Below, piece by piece: positions 1 through 6,719 of a stretch of DNA of 11,287 nucleotides. Position 1 is the stretch's first letter, and each line of letters opens with the position of its first letter. Made by a program: the position numbers and the translations under genes. The notes under the pieces are model-generated. The model searched no databases. It had not been told where the DNA came from and saw nothing but the letters and a program-made list of their open reading frames with translations. Origin of the DNA: Thermoplasmata archaeon (GTDB lineage: Archaea > Thermoplasmatota > Thermoplasmata > Thermoplasmatales > Thermoplasmataceae); assembly GCA_021797385.1 (NCBI GenBank), contig JAJZZW010000054.1, positions 1 to 11,287 of the forward strand, read 5' to 3'.

Positions 1-930
1 GTTGACTTTTCTCTGAAAGAGAATCTTCAATCTATACAGAATCAGGAGTATGAAAACTTTAAACTCATTTGTGTTGTAGATACTGAAAATGATGAATCTC
101 TAAATATCATAAAGGAACTCGGAATAGAATACATGGTAAGTTCTTATAACTGCAGGAAATGCAGCGGGAAGGTTAGGGCAATAAGCACTGCCATCGACAC
201 ATACAGGGAATATGATGTTTATTTGCTTGCTGATTCAGATATAAATGTTAAAAATAACTGGCTGCTGAATATGGTAATGCCCTTAAAGAATCCTGATGCA
301 GGTATTTCCACTACATTTCCGTACTTTGAGCCCAGGGGTGGCTTCTGGTCAGAGGTAAAGGAGATATGGGGATTTGTTGGAATGGGACTCATGGAATCAA
401 AATTAACAAGATTCGGATGGGGTGGCTCACTTGCCTTCAGAAAAGAATTGATTGAGGATTCAATGGATTTTTTCAGCGAGCATATATCAGACGATACTGC
501 ATTGACCAAAATATGCAAGAACAAGGGGAAAAAAATATATTATGTTGACGTTGCCATGCCGGATATAAATTCTCCTGATAATTTTGATGTATTCTTTGAA
601 TGGGCTAACAGGCAAACTGCACTTTCCATATCTGCATCTCCAAAGGTATATTATTATGGTATGTTATTTTACGGATCATACCTGCTCCTATTCCTGTCAG
701 CGATCTTCATGGGAACCTTTTACAGTGCATATTATTTCCTGTTCCTGATTCCAGCAATAGTATATATTTACAATATGCTCAAAAGATTGAAACATGTAAA
801 AATTGTAAACATTATAGGTGCCATAATTCTCCCTGTTGTATATATGATAAATCTTTTAATAGCAAAGAGAATGAAAAACATCAAGTGGCGTGGAAACACC
901 TATGACATACAGGATAAAAACTTATTATAA
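1..930 (+). CDS. Membrane-associated family 2 glycosyltransferase, N-terminus cut by window edge
   Basis: The frame is open from base 1, so the gene starts outside the window; 309 residues are visible and the internal ATG at 133 is not the true start. Visible GT-A features are an Asp in 'CVVDTEND' (about residues 26-33), a 'GKVRAI' stretch, the DSD metal/nucleotide-sugar motif (about 78-80), 'GGSLAF', an 'SDD' motif and 'EWANRQ', which takes the place of the usual (Q/R)xxRW motif. Two or three hydrophobic helices follow, then a basic tail ending with 'KWRGNTYDI'. This order resembles the ceramide glucosyltransferase/HpnI branch of GT2, which transfers sugars from NDP-sugars to lipid acceptors at the membrane; substrate and acceptor cannot be read from the sequence. 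A phosphohexomutase gene lies 19 bases downstream on the same strand, which fits a shared role in glycoconjugate synthesis. The family call is firm; the precise function is unknown. Confidence 0.85.
   Translation, partial: VDFSLKENLQSIQNQEYENFKLICVVDTENDESLNIIKELGIEYMVSSYNCRKCSGKVRAISTAIDTYREYDVYLLADSDINVKNNWLLNMVMPLKNPDAGISTTFPYFEPRGGFWSEVKEIWGFVGMGLMESKLTRFGWGGSLAFRKELIEDSMDFFSEHISDDTALTKICKNKGKKIYYVDVAMPDINSPDNFDVFFEWANRQTALSISASPKVYYYGMLFYGSYLLLFLSAIFMGTFYSAYYFLFLIPAIVYIYNMLKRLKHVKIVNIIGAIILPVVYMINLLIAKRMKNIKWRGNTYDIQDKNLL
921..930 (+). promoter_or_regulatory. Possible TATA box for the phosphohexomutase gene
   Basis: CTTATTATAA overlaps the last codons of the upstream glycosyltransferase and is centred about 25 bases before the ATG at 950, the distance expected for an archaeal TATA box and a leaderless mRNA. 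No Shine-Dalgarno sequence precedes the ATG. Because the whole stretch is AT-rich and the upstream gene is close, co-transcription is an alternative. Confidence 0.35.
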
Positions 931-949
931 TAAATAACTATTATTAATA

Positions 950-2290
950 ATGAAAACGCCACAGTTATTCGGCACAAATGGAATAAGAGGGGTTCCGAAT
1001 CAGGATCTGACGCTGGACCTCGCAACAGGTATAGGAAGGGCGATTGGTACATTTTTTAATTCAGAAAAGATTGCAATAGCGAAGGATACAAGAATAAGTG
1101 GAGATATGTTTATGTTTGCGGTTTCTTCAGGTGCAATGTCAACAGGTGCGGACATAACTTATATCGGAGAATTACCCACGCCCGGATTACAGTATTATTG
1201 CAAAGTAAATAAAATTCCGGGAATAATGATTACTGCATCACATAATCCTCCCCAGTACAACGGAATAAAGGCCATAGACAGCGATGGAACGGAAATTGAT
1301 GAGGACAAAGAGGTCAAAATAGAGGATATTTATATAAACAAAAAGTATTCAACAGCGGAATGGGATAAAATCGGAAATTACAATTATGATAATACCGGTA
1401 TCGATCTATATATAAATAGCATTATAAGTTCTATTGATTCAGAGGCTATAAGCAAAAGTAACATAAGAGTAGCTATTGATACGGGAAACGGTGCCTCATA
1501 TTATACAAGTCCGGAGATTCTTACGAGACTTAATTGTCATCCTGTTTCCCTGAATGCGAATCCGGATGGCAAATTTTCATCCAGGAATTCAGAGCCGAAG
1601 CCCGAGAATCTTTCTGACCTCATATCAATAATGAAAACAGGAAAATTCAATATAGGTGTAGCTCACGATGGTGATGCGGATAGATGTGTTTTTATCGATG
1701 AGAAGGGAAATTTTATAGATGGTGATCGTAGCCTTGCTTTAATTGTAAAAAATACAGTGAAGAGGGGCGATACTGTTGTTACACCTGTAAGTAGTTCAGA
1801 TGCACTGAGTGAGATCTGCACAGAGAAAGGGGCAAAATTAATCCTCACGAGAGTCGGAGCTCCCATTGTAGCCAGGGCCATGATCGATAATAAGGCAACG
1901 CTGGGGGGTGAGGAAAATGGAGGGATAATATATGGAACACATCAATATTGCAGGGATGGAGCGATGACCATGGCCCTGATGCTCAATTTGCTCGCCAGAG
2001 AGAAAAAGCCATTATCTGAACTGTTAAAAGGTATCCCAGAGTATTACATGGTAAAAACATCAGTTCCCAGGAACATAGAATGGGAGGAGATGAAGGAACT
2101 GTTAACCAAAAAATTTACTGAAAACATGTTTGACTTTACAGATGGAGTCAAAATTTATGATAAGGAGGGATGGACCCTTATCAGACCATCTGGAACCGAA
2201 AAAATTGTAAGGGTCTTTTCGGAATCAAAGAAGGAAGCAGTTGCCAGAGAATGCAATAAAAAATATGTAACTTTTCTAAAAGAATTATAA
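950..2290 (+). CDS. glmM: Phosphohexomutase, archaeal phosphoglucosamine mutase type (GlmM-like; phosphomannomutase possible)
   Basis: A 446-residue alpha-D-phosphohexomutase, normal length for the family. All four active-site elements are present: the phosphoserine loop TASHNPPQYNG with Ser97, the Mg2+ loop DGDADR (240-245), the sugar-recognition loop GEENGG (320-325) and the phosphate-binding loop RPSGTE (412-417). The N-terminal 'LFGTNGIRG' and the GEENGG loop resemble archaeal GlmM proteins more than classical phosphomannomutases. The expected reaction is glucosamine-6-phosphate to glucosamine-1-phosphate on the way to UDP-GlcNAc; archaeal members can have mixed sugar specificity, so mannose or glucose phosphates are possible substrates. 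The protein should be cytosolic and would feed nucleotide sugars to the neighbouring glycosyltransferases. The ATG at 950 sits directly before the conserved N-terminal motif. The 3' end overlaps the convergent gene by 6 bases. Confidence 0.9.
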   Translation: MKTPQLFGTNGIRGVPNQDLTLDLATGIGRAIGTFFNSEKIAIAKDTRISGDMFMFAVSSGAMSTGADITYIGELPTPGLQYYCKVNKIPGIMITASHNPPQYNGIKAIDSDGTEIDEDKEVKIEDIYINKKYSTAEWDKIGNYNYDNTGIDLYINSIISSIDSEAISKSNIRVAIDTGNGASYYTSPEILTRLNCHPVSLNANPDGKFSSRNSEPKPENLSDLISIMKTGKFNIGVAHDGDADRCVFIDEKGNFIDGDRSLALIVKNTVKRGDTVVTPVSSSDALSEICTEKGAKLILTRVGAPIVARAMIDNKATLGGEENGGIIYGTHQYCRDGAMTMALMLNLLAREKKPLSELLKGIPEYYMVKTSVPRNIEWEEMKELLTKKFTENMFDFTDGVKIYDKEGWTLIRPSGTEKIVRVFSESKKEAVARECNKKYVTFLKEL

Positions 2291-2890
2291 ATTTTTGTAC
2301 ATATCAAAGAAACGGGTTATTGCGTTTATATTCCCGGCCAGCCCGAACCATATCAGCAGTATGCCTGTCGCATATATTTCGATTGAATACACTGGAAAAT
2401 GAGCTGTTATGAAAAACTGTACGATTGTAAATATTATTATTAACAGCAATCTATCTGCCCTGCCTGCTATACCGGAATAATTTCTTTTCAGTCCCAATGC
2501 CTGTGACTGTGTTCCCATATAACTGGTAAGCAGTATTCCAAGTATTGCAAATAGTCCTAAATATACATTACCGTAAATTGAAAATGTCATCCCGAGAACT
2601 ATGAACATATCTGAATAACGGTCAAACACATGATCAAGCATATCTCCCTTTTTTGATGATATATTTTTTAACCGGGCTATTTTTCCATCAAGTGCATCGA
2701 ACAGTGCTGACATAATTATCAGTACAAAGGCGAGCAGGAGGAAATAATGTCCTAGATAATATGATAATCCACCTATACCGGCCAGAATCAGCGATAGTAC
2801 CGAAATAGTATTGGGATTCATTCTTGAAAATTTTTCTGTAATCGGATCCAGAAATTTATCTGCATTCTTTCTGTAAGAGTCCAGTACCAT
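2285..2890 (-). CDS. CDP-alcohol phosphatidyltransferase, probable archaetidylinositol phosphate synthase
   Basis: A 201-residue integral membrane enzyme with the complete CDP-alcohol phosphotransferase signature: D65-x2-D68-G69-x2-A72-R73-x8-G82-x3-D86-x3-D90. These Asp residues bind divalent metal and CDP-archaeol. Several hydrophobic helices surround the motif. The N-terminal region with 'LDPITEKF' and 'NPNTISVLSL', and 'LDHVFDRYSDMF' after the motif, resemble archaetidylinositol phosphate synthases, which join CDP-archaeol to inositol-1-phosphate. An archaetidylglycerol or archaetidylserine synthase is less likely from these motifs but not excluded. The start lies 23 bases after the end of the upstream glycosyltransferase on the same strand, so the two may be co-transcribed in a polar-lipid unit; no inositol-1-phosphate synthase is in the window. 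The ATG at 2890 has no Shine-Dalgarno sequence but has a TATA-like stretch about 25 bases upstream. Confidence 0.85.
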   Translation of the reverse strand: MVLDSYRKNADKFLDPITEKFSRMNPNTISVLSLILAGIGGLSYYLGHYFLLLAFVLIIMSALFDALDGKIARLKNISSKKGDMLDHVFDRYSDMFIVLGMTFSIYGNVYLGLFAILGILLTSYMGTQSQALGLKRNYSGIAGRADRLLLIIIFTIVQFFITAHFPVYSIEIYATGILLIWFGLAGNINAITRFFDMYKNL

Positions 2891-2911
2891 AGCCAGATAT
2901 GAAAAAGTAAT

Positions 2912-2919
2912 TATTAAAT
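2912..2919 (-). promoter_or_regulatory. Possible TATA box for the archaetidylinositol-phosphate-synthase-like gene
   Basis: Read on the minus strand this is TTTAATAA, centred about 25 bases before the ATG at 2890. It overlaps the stop region of the upstream glycosyltransferase. The position suits a leaderless internal promoter, which would explain the absence of a Shine-Dalgarno sequence, but the match to a TATA box is only moderate. Confidence 0.3.
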
Positions 2920-4131
2920 TGTTGTCTTCCCTGTTTTCTTTACTTTATGCCATACACGCTTCGCGCCTGTAATTTCAAGGACTAACGTATATATTGAGAT
3001 AAGAGCGTTTATTGTCAAGTATACGTAAATAAGGGGAAGATAAATAGCATTCTGCTTCTTCTTGATCAGAACCAGCAGGAAAGCAGAGGCATAGATAATA
3101 AGTGATATTATAATCAGCGAAATAAAATATGTTCTCATTGAATGAACAAACGGATTGTAAAAATTCAATAGAGATATATACAGCCATCCGAAGAACATTA
3201 TTCCTGAAAATGTTGGAGCCAGGACAATCATTAAGGCATCAAAGTCTGTGAATGTGCTGAACCGCTTCTTTGAATGTAAGAATACCTGGTGATACCCTCT
3301 AAGCCATCTTGTCCTCTGTTTAAAATACTCAGAATATGAAGCGGGCGTTTCCTGAAGTACCTTGGCACTGCTCAAGTACGCCGATTTGTAACGTGCATTG
3401 GATATTCTTACGGAGCTTTCAAGATCTTCTGTGAGGAATTTATCATTCCACCCGCCGATGTTTTTTATTACCCGCCTCTTGAAGTACTGATTAGAACCTG
3501 CAACCGGTACGAACAAATTCAGATGTGTTCTTCCTATCAATGTCGCCTTTACAAGTATTTCATCTATTACTGCAAGTCTTGTAAATATGTTTTCCTCCCT
3601 GTTTATATAGGAATTATAACCCTGGAGTACATCAACGTTGAAATAGTTCATACCATAAACGGCATTTTCAAGGGTGTTTTTTAATAGTACAGTATCAGCA
3701 TCATATGTTGCTATAATTTCACCCTTTGATTTTTGAAAGCAGAAATTGAGTGCTGAGGCTTTGCTTTTTCCATCCGCTCTATTGAATACCTTTACCCTGG
3801 TATCTTTTTGCTCGAATTCTTTTGCTATTTTATATGTATCATCACTGGAATTGTCAACAACAACAAATAGTTCGAAGTTTGTATATGACTGGTTTAATAT
3901 TGATTCTATAGTTCTTGCAATTACGGTTTCTTCGTTCTTTGCAGGCACGATTATACTTACCATCGGACGGAACATCTTAAAGCCGGAAAATTGTTTATCG
4001 TCAAGTTTCGAAAAGTCAATATCATATTTTGTAAAATCACGATATCCGTAAAACAGTATGGGAAACTGGTAAATTACGTAAACAAGGCCTATAGCAATTA
4101 ATGCGAGACCAATAACCTGAAGTATATCCAT
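2914..4131 (-). CDS. Membrane family 2 glycosyltransferase, processive type
   Basis: An inverting GT-A glycosyltransferase of 405 residues from the chosen start. It has an N-terminal membrane helix, then the nucleotide-sugar domain with 'VSIIVPAKNEE' (from about residue 58), 'VVDNSSDD' (D93), the metal motif DAD (144-146), the catalytic-base region 'TEDLESS' (D236) and QRTRW (272-276). Three or four helices and a basic tail follow. This D, DxD, D, QxxRW set is typical of processive or polyprenyl/lipid-directed GT2 enzymes; donor and acceptor cannot be assigned. The same frame runs upstream to an ATG at 4200 (428 residues), but a TATA box at 4154-4163 lies exactly upstream of the ATG at 4131, and starting there places the first membrane helix at the N-terminus. 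The next gene, 23 bases downstream, makes an archaetidyl phospholipid, so a glycolipid head-group role is a reasonable inference. Confidence 0.85.
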   Translation of the reverse strand: MDILQVIGLALIAIGLVYVIYQFPILFYGYRDFTKYDIDFSKLDDKQFSGFKMFRPMVSIIVPAKNEETVIARTIESILNQSYTNFELFVVVDNSSDDTYKIAKEFEQKDTRVKVFNRADGKSKASALNFCFQKSKGEIIATYDADTVLLKNTLENAVYGMNYFNVDVLQGYNSYINREENIFTRLAVIDEILVKATLIGRTHLNLFVPVAGSNQYFKRRVIKNIGGWNDKFLTEDLESSVRISNARYKSAYLSSAKVLQETPASYSEYFKQRTRWLRGYHQVFLHSKKRFSTFTDFDALMIVLAPTFSGIMFFGWLYISLLNFYNPFVHSMRTYFISLIIISLIIYASAFLLVLIKKKQNAIYLPLIYVYLTINALISIYTLVLEITGAKRVWHKVKKTGKTTI

Positions 4132-4153
4132 TATAACAAGGTATCCATCTAGC

Positions 4154-4163
4154 ATATATAAAT
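4154..4163 (-). promoter_or_regulatory. TATA box for the minus-strand glycosyltransferase
   Basis: On the minus strand the sequence is TTTATATATG, centred about 27 bases before the ATG at 4131. It lies inside the longer open frame that starts at 4200, which argues that the longer frame is not the translated one. Transcription from here would give a leaderless mRNA. Confidence 0.55.
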
Positions 4164-4210
4164 TCTTTTCTATTGAATATGCTTTCCATAAAAATAACAT
4201 TTCCGTATTT

Positions 4211-4218
4211 TTTATATA
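4211..4218 (+). promoter_or_regulatory. TATA box for the thiamine operon
   Basis: TTTATATA is centred about 26 bases before the thiD ATG at 4240, the classic archaeal spacing for a leaderless transcript. There is no Shine-Dalgarno sequence, and the likely leader is too short to hold a TPP riboswitch, so any regulation of this operon would have to act at the DNA level. Confidence 0.6.
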
Positions 4219-4239
4219 AGGTTAACTGATATTAGAGAT

Positions 4240-5028
4240 ATGGTTACAAGGGTCATGACGGTTGCGTCTACAGATTCCGGAGGTGGTGCCGGAATTATGG
4301 CAGATTTAAAAACCTTTACCGCAATGAAAGTCTTTGGCACAGCAGTTATCGTTTCACTCACAGCGCAGAATAGCGTCGAGGTAAAATCTATTTTTGAATT
4401 GCCGGTATCCTTTATCAATGATCAGTTTGATGCTGTGATGGAGGATATAGGAACGGATTCTGCAAAAACCGGCATGCTTTATTCTGAACCTATTATTTCG
4501 GCAGTAGCGGAAAAATTTCAGCAGTATAACGTCAGGAATATTGTAGTTGACCCGGTAATGATTTCTAAAACAAATGCCAGACTATTGAAGGAAGATGCTG
4601 TTGCCAGTATGGTCAGCAGGCTCATGAAAATTGCAACGCTGGTTACCCCCAACATACCTGAAAGTGAGGTTATTTCATCCGTGAAAATAAATTCAAGCAG
4701 CGATGCCCGTATGGCTGCAAGAATAATATATGAGAAAACCGGCTCTGCCGTTCTGGTCAAGGGTGGCCATTCGGGTGGAGAGTTATCAACAGATATACTC
4801 TTCGATGGTAGAGAGTATTATGAATTCTCCGGGTCAAGGATAGATACAAAGAATACACACGGAACTGGGGATACGTTGTCTGCATCAATTGCATCATATC
4901 TGGGTTCCGGGAAAAATTTATATGATTCGGTGTCACTTGCAAGGAAATATATTGAGGGGGCAATAAAAAATTCATTTCCCATGGGAAAGGGATATGGTTC
5001 GCTATCACATTTCTGGGGGATAAAATGA
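4240..5028 (+). CDS. thiD: Hydroxymethylpyrimidine / phosphomethylpyrimidine kinase
   Basis: A 262-residue ribokinase-fold kinase matching ThiD along its length. It would phosphorylate HMP and HMP-P to HMP-PP, the pyrimidine half of thiamine. Visible ThiD blocks are 'TDSGGGAGIMADLKTF' (11-26), 'VSLTAQNS' (38-45), 'KTGML' (76-80), 'VVDPVMISK' (102-110), 'TPNIPESEVI' (136-145), 'VLVKGGHSGG' (171-180), 'TKNTHGTGDTLSASIA' (203-218) and the C-terminal 'SLSHFW' (254-259). One oddity: well-studied ThiD enzymes have Cys in the GTGCT anion-hole motif, while this protein has Asp211, as in ribokinases generally. It ends with an ATGA overlap into the next gene, and a third thiamine gene follows. It has no ThiN fusion, unlike many archaeal ThiD proteins, which fits the presence of a separate thiE. 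Confidence 0.93.
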   Translation: MVTRVMTVASTDSGGGAGIMADLKTFTAMKVFGTAVIVSLTAQNSVEVKSIFELPVSFINDQFDAVMEDIGTDSAKTGMLYSEPIISAVAEKFQQYNVRNIVVDPVMISKTNARLLKEDAVASMVSRLMKIATLVTPNIPESEVISSVKINSSSDARMAARIIYEKTGSAVLVKGGHSGGELSTDILFDGREYYEFSGSRIDTKNTHGTGDTLSASIASYLGSGKNLYDSVSLARKYIEGAIKNSFPMGKGYGSLSHFWGIK

Positions 5029-6056
5029 TAGGAAAGATATCGAGAAAATTTTTTGAGGAGAATATAATAAGTAAAACAGGTGCGGAAAGAAAGGATGTAG
5101 TTGTCCCCCCGCGTAACGGTGTTGATGTCGGGGTTATAAAGATTGATGGTAGGTATATGGCCATAACAACCGATCCACTTTATATCGATATGTCCTTCGG
5201 ACCCAAGAAAGCGGCGTGGTTTGCGTTCCATATACTGGCATCTGACCTTTATACTTCAGGGATAAAAGCAGAGTATATGAGCATAGACCTGAATTTGCCT
5301 CAGGAAATTACAGATGACCAGTTCAATGAAATATGGGATGTAATCGATGGGGAATGCAAAAAATACGGGATAGAAGTTGTTACAGGTCATACGGCACGTT
5401 ACGCAGGCGTGTCATTTCCCATGGTTGGAGGTGTTACCCTCATGGGAACCGGAAATAGGTATATCACAACAGAAAATGCATCTACCGGAGATGCCATCAT
5501 AATGGCAAGGAGCTGCGGGCTGGAAGCTGCAGTGATACTTGCACATACGTTTCCTCAATATGTCAGGGAACAGTTAGGGGATGACACCTTGAAGAGCGTT
5601 ATGGATAAGTTTTATACAATGACCTGTGTGAGCGAGGAATTGATGGCAATAGATTACGGCATTGGTACCAGGATTACATCCATGCATGATTCTACCGAGG
5701 GCGGACTCTTAAACTCTATCTATGAAATTGGCTATGCATCTGGAAACGGGATAAAAGTAAACTTTGATGATATCATCATCGATAAGGATATATCGGATAT
5801 CTGTTCACTTTTCAAGATAAATCCTTTGAGGTCTATAAGTGAGGGAACCCTGCTTATAACTGTAAAACCCGAATATGCAGAAGAATTTACTGGAATGATC
5901 AATGATTCAGGCATCAATGCACACATAATAGGAACGGTTACCGAGAATAAAAATGGAATAAAAATAATTGAAAACGGCAAAATATCGGATATACAACCAG
6001 AGGATGACCAGTTCTGGGGTGCAATAGCAAATGGAATAAAAGAGGGTTTAAGATGA
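5025..6056 (+). CDS. PurM/HypE-fold ATP-dependent enzyme in the thiL position, probable thiamine-monophosphate kinase
   Basis: A 343-residue member of the AIR-synthase/HypE/ThiL/SelD superfamily. Motifs in order: 'GVDVGVI' (32-38), 'AITTDPL' (46-52), 'ILASDLYTSGI' (70-80), 'VVTGHTARYAG' (118-128), 'TGDAIIM' (154-160), 'MHDSTEGGLLNSIYEIG' (220-236) and 'SEGTLLITV' (272-280). The MHD-x-T-x-GG block and the SEGTLL block resemble HypE and archaeal HypE-like AIRS proteins rather than canonical ThiL, which carries GDT and SDGL-type motifs. It lacks the C-terminal Cys that HypE uses for carbamoyl transfer, so it is not a standard hydrogenase maturation factor. Four-base overlaps with thiD and thiE suggest that it phosphorylates thiamine monophosphate to the diphosphate; this is inferred from context only. 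A G-rich stretch at 5015-5019 is a possible weak ribosome binding site. Confidence 0.75.
   Translation: MIGKISRKFFEENIISKTGAERKDVVVPPRNGVDVGVIKIDGRYMAITTDPLYIDMSFGPKKAAWFAFHILASDLYTSGIKAEYMSIDLNLPQEITDDQFNEIWDVIDGECKKYGIEVVTGHTARYAGVSFPMVGGVTLMGTGNRYITTENASTGDAIIMARSCGLEAAVILAHTFPQYVREQLGDDTLKSVMDKFYTMTCVSEELMAIDYGIGTRITSMHDSTEGGLLNSIYEIGYASGNGIKVNFDDIIIDKDISDICSLFKINPLRSISEGTLLITVKPEYAEEFTGMINDSGINAHIIGTVTENKNGIKIIENGKISDIQPEDDQFWGAIANGIKEGLR
6042..6046 (+). promoter_or_regulatory. Shine-Dalgarno sequence for thiE
   Basis: GAGGG lies 6 bases before the thiE ATG at 6053, within the last codons of the preceding gene. With the ATGA overlap it suggests coupled translation inside the operon, unlike the leaderless first gene. 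Confidence 0.5.
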
Positions 6057-6676
6057 GTTTGGGGGGACTTTACCTTGTTACGCCAGATTATAACGGGCCA
6101 CAGATTCTTGATGCTACTGAAAGAGCTCTAAAAAGTGGCATAAATATTTTACAGTACAGAGACAAAAAATCGTCCTTTCGTCAGAAGATGGAAATCGGAA
6201 AAAAGTTAAAAAATATGTGCAATGAATATGGAACTCCGTTTATCGTGGATGATGACCCGATTTTAATGGATATTCTGGATGCTGATGGGGTCCATATCGG
6301 GAAAGATGACATACCCTTTGATTATATAAAATCCAGATTCCCGGGTAAAATTATCGGAGTTTCTACGTACGGGAGCCTTGAAGATGCCCTTGAATATCAG
6401 AAACTCGGAGCAGATTACGTGGCATTTGGTTCGTTCTTCAGTACGAAAACGAAAGAGGATGCAACCATGTGCAATATAGATGTTCTGAACAGTGTGGGCA
6501 AAATAAATATACCGGTATTTGTGATAGGAGGGATAAACCGTGGAAATATAGATGTTTTAATGAAATATAAAATATCAGGGATAGCTGTCGTTTCCGCCAT
6601 TTACTCTGCAAGTAATATAGAGAGTGAAGTATCATTTTATCTGGAGAAGTTGAAGGAACACGGTATCGGGCACTGA
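6053..6676 (+). CDS. thiE: Thiamine-phosphate synthase
   Basis: A 207-residue TIM-barrel enzyme that joins HMP-PP and hydroxyethylthiazole phosphate to form thiamine monophosphate. Family blocks are all present: 'LYLVTPD' (6-12), 'ILQYRDK' (32-38), the pyrophosphate/Mg2+ region 'PFIVDDDP' (62-69), 'ADGVHIGKDD' (77-86), 'IIGVSTYG' (100-107), 'GADYVAFGSFFSTKTKED' (119-136), 'VFVIGGI' (155-161) and 'GIAVVSAIY' (176-184). Length is normal. The usual 'NDR' of bacterial ThiE reads DDD here, which keeps the metal-binding Asp. The ATG overlaps the stop of the preceding gene (ATGA). As a stand-alone ThiE it makes the ThiN route used by many archaea unnecessary. Confidence 0.93.
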   Translation: MSLGGLYLVTPDYNGPQILDATERALKSGINILQYRDKKSSFRQKMEIGKKLKNMCNEYGTPFIVDDDPILMDILDADGVHIGKDDIPFDYIKSRFPGKIIGVSTYGSLEDALEYQKLGADYVAFGSFFSTKTKEDATMCNIDVLNSVGKINIPVFVIGGINRGNIDVLMKYKISGIAVVSAIYSASNIESEVSFYLEKLKEHGIGH

Positions 6677-6690
6677 TTATACACAGGAAA

Positions 6691-6700
6691 AAATATAATA
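6691..6700 (+). promoter_or_regulatory. TATA box for the winged-helix regulator
   Basis: AAATATAATA lies in the 43-base gap after thiE, centred about 25 bases before the ATG at 6720. This suggests a separate, leaderless transcript for the regulator. The gap is AT-rich throughout, so the exact box is uncertain. Confidence 0.45.
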
Positions 6701-6719
6701 TTTATTTATATATACAATA

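Noticed and set aside
4201..4240. TPP riboswitch before thiD
   Set aside because: The TATA box lies about 26 bases before the ATG, so the transcript has essentially no leader. I also see no thi-box-like conserved segments in the gap.
4757..5231. Long minus-strand open frames opposite the thiD/PurM-like junction
   Set aside because: They lie opposite two well-conserved plus-strand genes, have no recognisable motifs and no promoter of their own, and are shadows of the plus-strand codon pattern.
6003..6024. Shared 'DQFWG' near the C-termini of the PurM-like protein and aIF5B
   Set aside because: The two families are unrelated, the match is only five residues, and each fits its own family's C-terminal region, so it is probably chance.
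5025..6056. Annotation as the hydrogenase maturation protein HypE
   Set aside because: The fold and several motifs fit, but the C-terminal Cys required for HypE chemistry is absent (the protein ends 'KEGLR'), no other hyp gene is present, and the gene is embedded between thiD and thiE.
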